Shown here in pieces: positions 57,601-64,000 of a DNA stretch of 64,000 nucleotides (within the stretch, counting starts at the first letter, position 1; every line of letters begins with the position of its first letter). The translations under genes and the position numbers were made by a program. Location of the stretch: positions 86,316,925 through 86,380,924 of the forward strand of contig CM038225.1 of the NCBI GenBank assembly GCA_021442155.1, in the 5' to 3' direction. Below the pieces are notes generated by a model, which worked only from the letters and a program-made list of their open reading frames with translations, made no database searches and was not told the origin of the DNA. This stretch comes from Cymbidium sinense (lineage: Eukaryota > Streptophyta > Magnoliopsida > Asparagales > Orchidaceae).

Positions 57601-60600
57601 AAACCCTTAAGAAAATTATGATTAACCCATAAGTATGGAAAATCATAAAAGTACTTAATTAGATTCTTTAATTTAATTAATCTCTAATCACGAGTCAATT
57701 GCATTTGGTCCCTTAGGAGCATTGCAATTTTATTTTTCTCATGTGATTATCATTTATGGCTCATGATTAAATGGTTTTTCAAATTAAAGAAGCATAGGAA
57801 AGGGTAATTAAATGAGTTTGCTTAATGATTTAGTTCAATTAAATTATAAAAATCACTTAATTATCTTTCCTTGAACAAATTAAGATCACCAACACGGGAG
57901 TGGGATTAAAATAACAAATGGTCTCTCCTCATTAGGTTCAACTAAAATTCAAAATTAAAATTTAATAAGAAGCTTTGGTTTTCTTTAAATATTTTTATTT
58001 GATGTGATTGTCATTAGGAGTTAATGTAACTGACTGAATCATATGTTTATGTTTAAGTATTTTTTTTAATCACTATAAATGTTGTATGTCATTTGATATC
58101 ATACATTCATGTTTTCAAAATCAATAATTGAATGAAATTTACTTATACAAATTTATATGTGTTGGCTTAATTTTATTATATGTGTGGCTAATATCACTAA
58201 TAAATTCAAAAAAAAATTTCAAAATTTATAAATTGATAATAACATTTGGAATGATAGTTGTTATGATTATATATATATATATATGATTTGCATGTGTTTA
58301 TAGCTTAAGCATGCGAAGGTAATGCTCTCTTCCCTATATTCATGTATGAATTTACATATGTTTGAATGGCAATGGATATATAGTTTGGATATCCTAGGAA
58401 TATGAGGCTTTAAGTAGCCCCACGGAGGTCATTTGATTACCTCAATTCATTGGTTAACAAAGGCACGTACTCATTTAATTTCATTTCTTTATATATTTCT
58501 ATTAGAATTTGGATAGAGCTTTACTTTACATATATAAATAATTTAAATAAAAATATAATCTTTTGCATGATTTTTATTCTTATAGTTGTATATACATCCA
58601 TATGTATTGAAGATAGCAAGTATATAGTTTGGACATCTTGAGAATACGGGAATTTAAGTAGCCCCAATGAGGTCATTTGATTATCTCACTTCCTTGGTTT
58701 AAATAATGGCATGTACTTACTTCCATCTTTCATACATGTGTGTGTGTTAAAGAATGAGAGTATTCTTTTCTACCAAATGTACACATTCATAATCATTTAA
58801 GTGTGCTAAAAATCTATTGTATGTGTAGGTATGTTAAGCTTTAAATCATATGCATGTTATGGGTGATGAAAATGAATGATATAATATGTTCTATATGATT
58901 ACAATTAAACTGCATTAATCTTAAGATGTCTTTCATATTGAATACAATTCTTTAAAGTTAATCTAAAATTAGGATTAATAAAGCATTTAATAAGTCATTC
59001 ACTAAAGAAAATAAAATCATAATAATGTGTTTTCGAAAATGATTTAAGGTAGGGATGAACCAGGTTAAACCTCCCTCTTCTCTTTATAACACTTAGATGC
59101 TAAGTATAAATCAAATGAAACAAAATAAATATATAAATTAAAATTTACAAACCTCTAAACAACTTAAAAATAAAACCATCCATGTTAAATTAAATGCTTC
59201 CAAACTTAGGAAATTATAACTCTAATGCCAAGCTAAGACACACACTCATTAGAATGCTAAGTCACTACTTTTACCTTTAGGTTAGGATGGTGCATGTAAT
59301 GGTGATATGTTTTATTTTGTGATGTAATGTTTTAGGATGTTAGGAATGTGGATCGTAGACTAGATATTAGGCCATTGATGGTCTAATATTATTTTATATA
59401 GAGGATTGTGCTTAAGGAGCCCTTATAAAAATAAATATAAATGTTTGGCTTGTAGGTTGTTTATTCCCCTGAGCATAATCGGATAAGTTGGGCTTGGTTA
59501 CCCGTGTACAGGGTACTAAGTCTAAATTATAAAATATAACTGGTTAGAATGTATGTATGTTTAACTAACCTTTATTTTGTAGGTGTAGTTAGATTTTATG
59601 TTTCCCAAATATGTAATTCTATAATAGGAATTAGGATTAGTGCTTTGGAGTTTAGGATGAGTAGTGGCTAGAAGGCTTAGTCCTAGGGTGCCTTGTGATA
59701 ATTTGGAGCAAACTCAATCAAAGGAAGAAAGAAGGAAGAAGGAACAAATGAAGAATGAAGACCCTCATAGCATGTATTTGATTTTAAATTGTAATTATTC
59801 TTTTATAATCCGGGTTCTATAAAGGTAGAGCTCAACTACCCAATTTTCTCTTTTTCGAGGTGTACAATACACGCACCAACCTTTTTATTCTTTCATGGTA
59901 GCCTATAAAATGATTATTGTTGTGTTTAGCTTGTGCACTAAAACATCATGATTTTCATAATTTCTTGATGATTGATGATTGTATGAGTGGCCTGGATGCG
60001 ATAGGCTTTTAGGATAAAATTAATTTTTCTACCCAAATTAATAACTTATAACTAAATTTTAAATCAACTCATAACCTCACTTTAAAGCTTAGGCTATAAT
60101 TAAAAGATTTATCAACCTCTTAGCGGAATGTTGTATGTTTCAACAATCATGCATATCATCTTGTTCCTTTCTTGAATAGAGAGGGTCTCCACTCTTGCAT
60201 ATAAGGAATGCTTGACGTGTGAGGGCATCCCTTGTAGTGGAGAACACATCCTCCCGCTGATTTAGCTAATAATTATATTTCATCGTGCATTTATACATAA
60301 TTCCCTAAGCCTTTGTCCAAAATATTGTGTCAAAATAAAATAAAATTATAAACTTTTGTATTTTTAGCCTAAGTCAGATACACATGCTAGTCATGATCTT
60401 GTCTCTTAGAAAGTGAGTTTAGGACTCTAGTCTCCTTTCAGAATCAAATAAGAATCCTAGCCATCTTGCAATTTCATAAGACTACATAATTTTGAATCGT
60501 ATGAGGTGTTAGCTAGCAACCATTATGTGGTTATAAGTCCAGAAGTCGAACGGGTTTACTTTCTCTTGTGAAAATTAACTCTTATGTCCCCTTTTTGTTT

Positions 60601-60712
60601 AGATTTATGCCATACTTTAGCTTGTGCTAAAGCTTCCTAGATTTAATATCTGAGATTACTTATTTCTTGGTAGATAAATTATAAAATAAAAATGATCTCA
60701 ATTTTCTAATAT

Positions 60713-60981
60713 ATATATACCCCCAAAAAACCAAACTTTGTCTTATATAAAGTTGCCAAAGTACGATTAACCTCTGGATTTGAAATCGCTGCTTATATAT
60801 CTGGTATTGGTTATAATTCACAAGAACATTTTGTAGTATTAGTAAGAGGAGGAAGGGTTAAGGATTTCTCGGTGTGAGATATCACATTGTTCGAGGAACC
60901 CTAGATGTTGTCAGAGTAAAGGATCGCCAACAAGGGCATTCTAATGCGTTGTAGATTATTATCCAAGATTTATATCATTTG

Positions 60982-60984
<3 letters not shown>
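60713..60984 (+). pseudogene. rps12: Plastid-derived rps12 exon 2 and start of intron 2 (NUPT)
   Basis: The frame from about 60718 reads '[20 protein letters not shown]', '[20 protein letters not shown]' and '[11 protein letters not shown]', closely following chloroplast ribosomal protein S12 (plastid wording SGFEITAYIPGIGHN rather than the mitochondrial version). A one-base deletion after 'KDF' shifts the frame. The remainder ('ggatcgccaacaagggcattcta') still matches exon 2 to its end, followed by 'atgcgttgtagattattatccaagatttatatcatttgat', the start of plastid group II intron 2. Most differences from the plastid version look like C to T or G to A changes. It is a decayed nuclear insertion, not a functional gene. 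Confidence 0.9.

Positions 60985-61065
<81 letters not shown>
60984..61065. repeat. AT microsatellite ending the plastid insertion
   Basis: About 41 AT units begin within what was rps12 intron 2, after 'atcatttgatt'. Confidence 0.95.
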
Positions 61066-61066
<1 letters not shown>

Positions 61067-62988
61067 CAAAACTTTCATATAATAGAAGCCCCCCATGAAA
61101 AATAAAAATTTTACATATTAGATTTGTCTTAAGCCATAAGCTTAAACCACATAGTTCAATTCAACCTGTACCTTCTAGCTGGAGTTAAAAAAAATTAAAC
61201 CTCCACAATTTAACCATGCCCATGATTGAGCGCTATACATCAGTATGCTCCATGCACTAAACCTTTCATCATGTCGTTGATCTTAATTTTTTGAGGAATT
61301 TACACGCCTAACATGCAATTTTTTCCTCCATGCAGTTGGTGCCCGTAATGATGAAACTAACTAATAGTCCAAAGAAACGCTGAAAATTAACCTTTATTCT
61401 AATTAAAGAAATAATTTGTTTCAAAGAAGAAAAATAAATAAATAAATAAAATTATATAGTGATATCATGATGGAAGTAGTATTTAAATATACAACTGCTA
61501 TGGATAAAAAAATAAAGTTTATAAACTATTATTTACATAATACATGTTGATTTTCAATTAATATGATATCTATAATTATAAATATTTTTCAAAATAATAT
61601 TACTATAGAATGCCTTTACGAGCATTTAGTATGCCATCAAGTCTTCATTGATGAAAAGAGGTAAATTAAAAAAGCGGGTACCTATAAATGCTGGACATCT
61701 CCCAAATTACTGCAACAAATATATATATATAGTAAATGTATACATAGTACATAATTATAATAAGTGAACATAAAAGTATAAGTGAGCTAAGTTGTTTTGA
61801 TAATAAGCTTGTAAGTCAAGTTTATCAAAATAGGTTTGAGTCGAATATGAGCCCATCTTAGATTGACTTGTTAACAGCCCTACTTCTTTGATCTCGCATT
61901 CACCTTACCTCCTACTTCAAGTACTTTACTCATTTTATCTTCTATTTTATGTTTGGAAATGGATTAAAGGTGGAGTTTTTGACTTTTCATTAGTGTTTTT
62001 ATATGATTCTAGTTTTTGGGTTGCTTTTAGAGTCTTACTTTGCTTTCCTCTTTGAGTTTGATGGATAGCTCCTCAATCCTCACCTTGCTTCCTCCTTTCA
62101 ATTTGCTCTGTGGTTCCATATTCTAAAACTTTCTAATTTTAGGTCTGCACTAAGATTTGAACTAAAAAACTCAAGCTAATTCAAGACAAAATAAGCTACA
62201 CGAGCCTATTTCGATAAATACGAGCCAAATATAAATAAGTTCTCATACAATTTCGAACATAAATCAAATTTGAGCATGTTCATTTTCGAATAAGTCGAAT
62301 ACATACAAATACTGAGCTCACTTCTGATAGAGTCATTTATACTCCTATTTGCATATATACACTCTATGAATAATGAATTTTTTTCTTTCATGCATTCATC
62401 AACTCAAGAAATTTATTAGACCAAATGAAATTTTTTATAGAAATTTTAAATCTCAAAAGACATGTTAGTATTTGGACCATGAACTTTGAGAAGAAAAATC
62501 TAGATCATCCAAATTTAATTTTATAAAGTCAAGATAGCAAGATTTTGCAAGATGAAACCCAACAATATTACGAAAATAATGGACTTGAGTCTAATTGGTA
62601 GCATAAATGAAGAACTCATAAACATAATTAGAAAATTTGCTAGGATTAAAGGTTTACATATTTTTCCATCCATATTTATCTCATGTTTTTTTAATAATAT
62701 TTTTTTTGAGCGACGTTATAATTTATATATTTATCAGTGACGCATCGCATGAAAAATAAATAAATATAAATTTTATTTATAAATTCATGCTAATATGACA
62801 AACACAATATTGCTCTATTTCAGATTGGCTAAATTTTTAAATTAAGCACATTTTAAATTATAATTAGCAAAATAGGTATTAAAAAAAATTAAAATTAGGC
62901 ATAGCCGTCTAAATCATCGCAGGCGTCAATATCAGCGACGACTAAATTTTAAATTACTTTAAAAAAAAAAATCTGAACCGAGTCCCGA
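61066..62988. other. AT-rich sequence without recognised features
   Basis: I see no domain, repeat family or RNA gene in this 1.9-kb stretch. Frames of about 60 codons on either strand (62206-62391 and 62552-62740) have no supporting features. Confidence 0.5.
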
Positions 62989-63118
62989 TCTCATTTTTTC
63001 TCCTCCGCTGAAGCCCTCATTTGAGACGCAGCCCCACCGCCCCTTGCCCATGAACTCGCCGACCAAAGCCCCGCCGCCCTCTCCAGCGAAACCGACTGCC
63101 CATTCCGGTCAACGGACT
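62989..63118. other. Isolated GC-rich patch
   Basis: 'ctcctccgctgaagccctca' to 'ccgactgcccattccggtca' is about 130 bp of GC-rich sequence flanked by AT-rich DNA. It resembles the patch at 50581-50693 in composition ('gccccaccgccccttgcc'). It could be a remnant of a gene 5' end or a repeat module. There is no ORF long enough to judge. Confidence 0.35.
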
Positions 63119-63410
63119 ATTTTTAAGTATTTTTTTGGTATTTTTTGGATATCTTTTTTAAAAGTGAAAAGCATGCAAATGTAATATTGATTTTTTTGTG
63201 TTTTATCCTGTGATTACTTAGTGTAAATGTGATTAGCTAGTGTTATAGTTTAGGCAAAGTTTTGAGTGGATTTAAGTTATTTTCAAAGAATTTTTTTAGG
63301 CATTTTTTGGAACTCATTTTTATTTAAGTGAAAACTATTAAAATGTTGATTTTATGTATTTTAATATTTGATTACTTAGTCTATCATGTGATTAGCTTGT
63401 TTTATGATTT

Positions 63411-63825
63411 AGGCATTTATTGTTGGATTTGATATTTTAGAAAAATTGTAAATTTTACAAAAAAAATGAGGAACGCATTTTTAGATTTTGAAATGTACAT
63501 CTAATATTTTAGAGGAAATATAAATTTTGCAAAAACAATATAAGTTTTAGTTTTAGGCATGTGTTGTTGGATTTGGTATTTTAGGAAAATGTAAAATTTT
63601 CAAATAATGAGGATCACGTTTTTATGATTTCAAATGTAAATCTAATATTTTAGGGGAAATATTAATTTTGTAATGAAATGTAAGTTTGATGTTTAGGCAC
63701 GTGTTGTTAGATTTGATATTTTAGGAAAAATATAAATTTTTCAAATAAACGAGGAACTCCTTTTCCAAAGAAAATGTACCTTTCACACCTAATTTTCTCG
63801 GGAAAATGTTAATTTTGCGAAGTAC
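63411..63825 (+). repeat. Three-copy tandem repeat, about 142-bp period
   Basis: Units start at 63411 (AGGCATTTATTGTTGGATTT), 63555 (AGGCATGTGTTGTTGGATTT) and 63695 (AGGCACGTGTTGTTAGATTT). Each continues with 'gatattttagraaaa..taaattttyaaa', 'gaggaacgc' and 'ctaatattttagggraaat'. The third unit degenerates near 63800. Weaker related sequence ('ggcaaagttttgagtggattt' at 63253) may be an older unit. Confidence 0.8.
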
Positions 63826-64000
63826 TATTTTATGTGTATTTTTTGTGTGTTTTATGTGTATTTTAAGTAACTTTTTTGTATTCTAAATATTGAATATGAT
63901 TGTATGTTTGGGTATTGTGTGTTGTTTTGTGCTCATGGATGATTGGGAGAATTAGTAGTTACATCAATTATTACAATTACTTACTGGTAATAAGTAACTT

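Larger units (their letters stand above)
53189..60670 (+). repeat. Giant-LTR family, copy 3 (3'-truncated, split by LINE)
   Basis: It starts TGTTGACCTCACTTTTG and follows the order of the long LTRs: 'cctctagacactag' (53250), the 'caaattgacccaaa' zone (54700-55800), a donor-like GACGAG/GTAAACT (near 56530), a gatc-rich module (56690-56990), the AT-rich zone, 'ggctcctctttatgtgttcaataatataa' (57570), two units of the 'gtagcccc..gaggtcatttga' repeat (58380-58700), the purine tract and 'tctataaaggtagagctc' (59716-59830). It stops near 60670, about 640 bp short of the full LTR, where plastid-derived DNA begins. Excluding the LINE and its duplicated target (1,058 bp), about 6.4 kb of LTR remains. 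It is more diverged than the two LTRs of the giant element. Confidence 0.8.

Noticed and set aside
60713..60984. Functional or mitochondrial rps12
   Set aside because: It has a frameshift and stops, and its wording follows the plastid protein and plastid intron 2. It is a decayed plastid insertion.

Overview
This is nuclear DNA of a flowering plant. The evidence is a pair of intron-bearing, broken Argonaute genes of the plant-specific AGO4 clade, Ty1/copia and Ty3/gypsy retrotransposons with plant-type primer sites, RTE-type LINE pieces, Tourist-like MITEs and a decayed insertion of plastid rps12. Monocot or eudicot cannot be decided by eye. I see no intact host protein gene, rRNA or tRNA. 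The window reads as repeat-dominated heterochromatin in which old gene copies have decayed.

Layout. 1-2436 is the end of a very long LTR with a primer-site relic. It is followed by an antisense RTE LINE fragment (2466-4030) and AT-rich LTR-like sequence (about 4040-5590). 5592-8046 is AGO4-like pseudogene copy A, covering the L1-linker end through the first part of PIWI. 9091-19046 is AGO4-like copy B in the same orientation. It keeps the N-terminal region and the extreme C-terminus but lacks the PIWI core. Its first exon region is split by a 4,785-bp Ty1/copia element (9462-14246) with 300-bp LTRs and a 5-bp target duplication. Introns of both copies carry the same Tourist-like MITE, and copy B has a further MITE with a SINE/RTE-tail-like insert.

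19172-48273 is best explained as one giant Ty3/gypsy (probably Tat/Ogre-type) retrotransposon of about 29.1 kb with LTRs of about 8.4-8.5 kb. Its order is 5' LTR, PBS, an array of hairpin-forming repeats, a short upstream ORF, gag, protease, RT, RNase H, integrase, a 2.9-kb tandem-repeat-rich 3' region and the 3' LTR. All coding domains are broken by stops and frameshifts. Two more diverged LTRs of the family lie at 1-2436 and 53189-60670. The latter is split by a 5'-truncated RTE LINE with a perfect 19-bp target duplication.

The right side holds a 1.36-kb foldback-like inverted-repeat element (49218-50576), microsatellites, a plastid rps12 exon 2/intron 2 insertion (60713-60984) and a three-copy tandem repeat (63411-63825).

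The main candidates for something undescribed are the giant-LTR retrotransposon itself and its internal array of covarying hairpins. The tandem AGO4-like pseudogene pair is the main host-derived feature.
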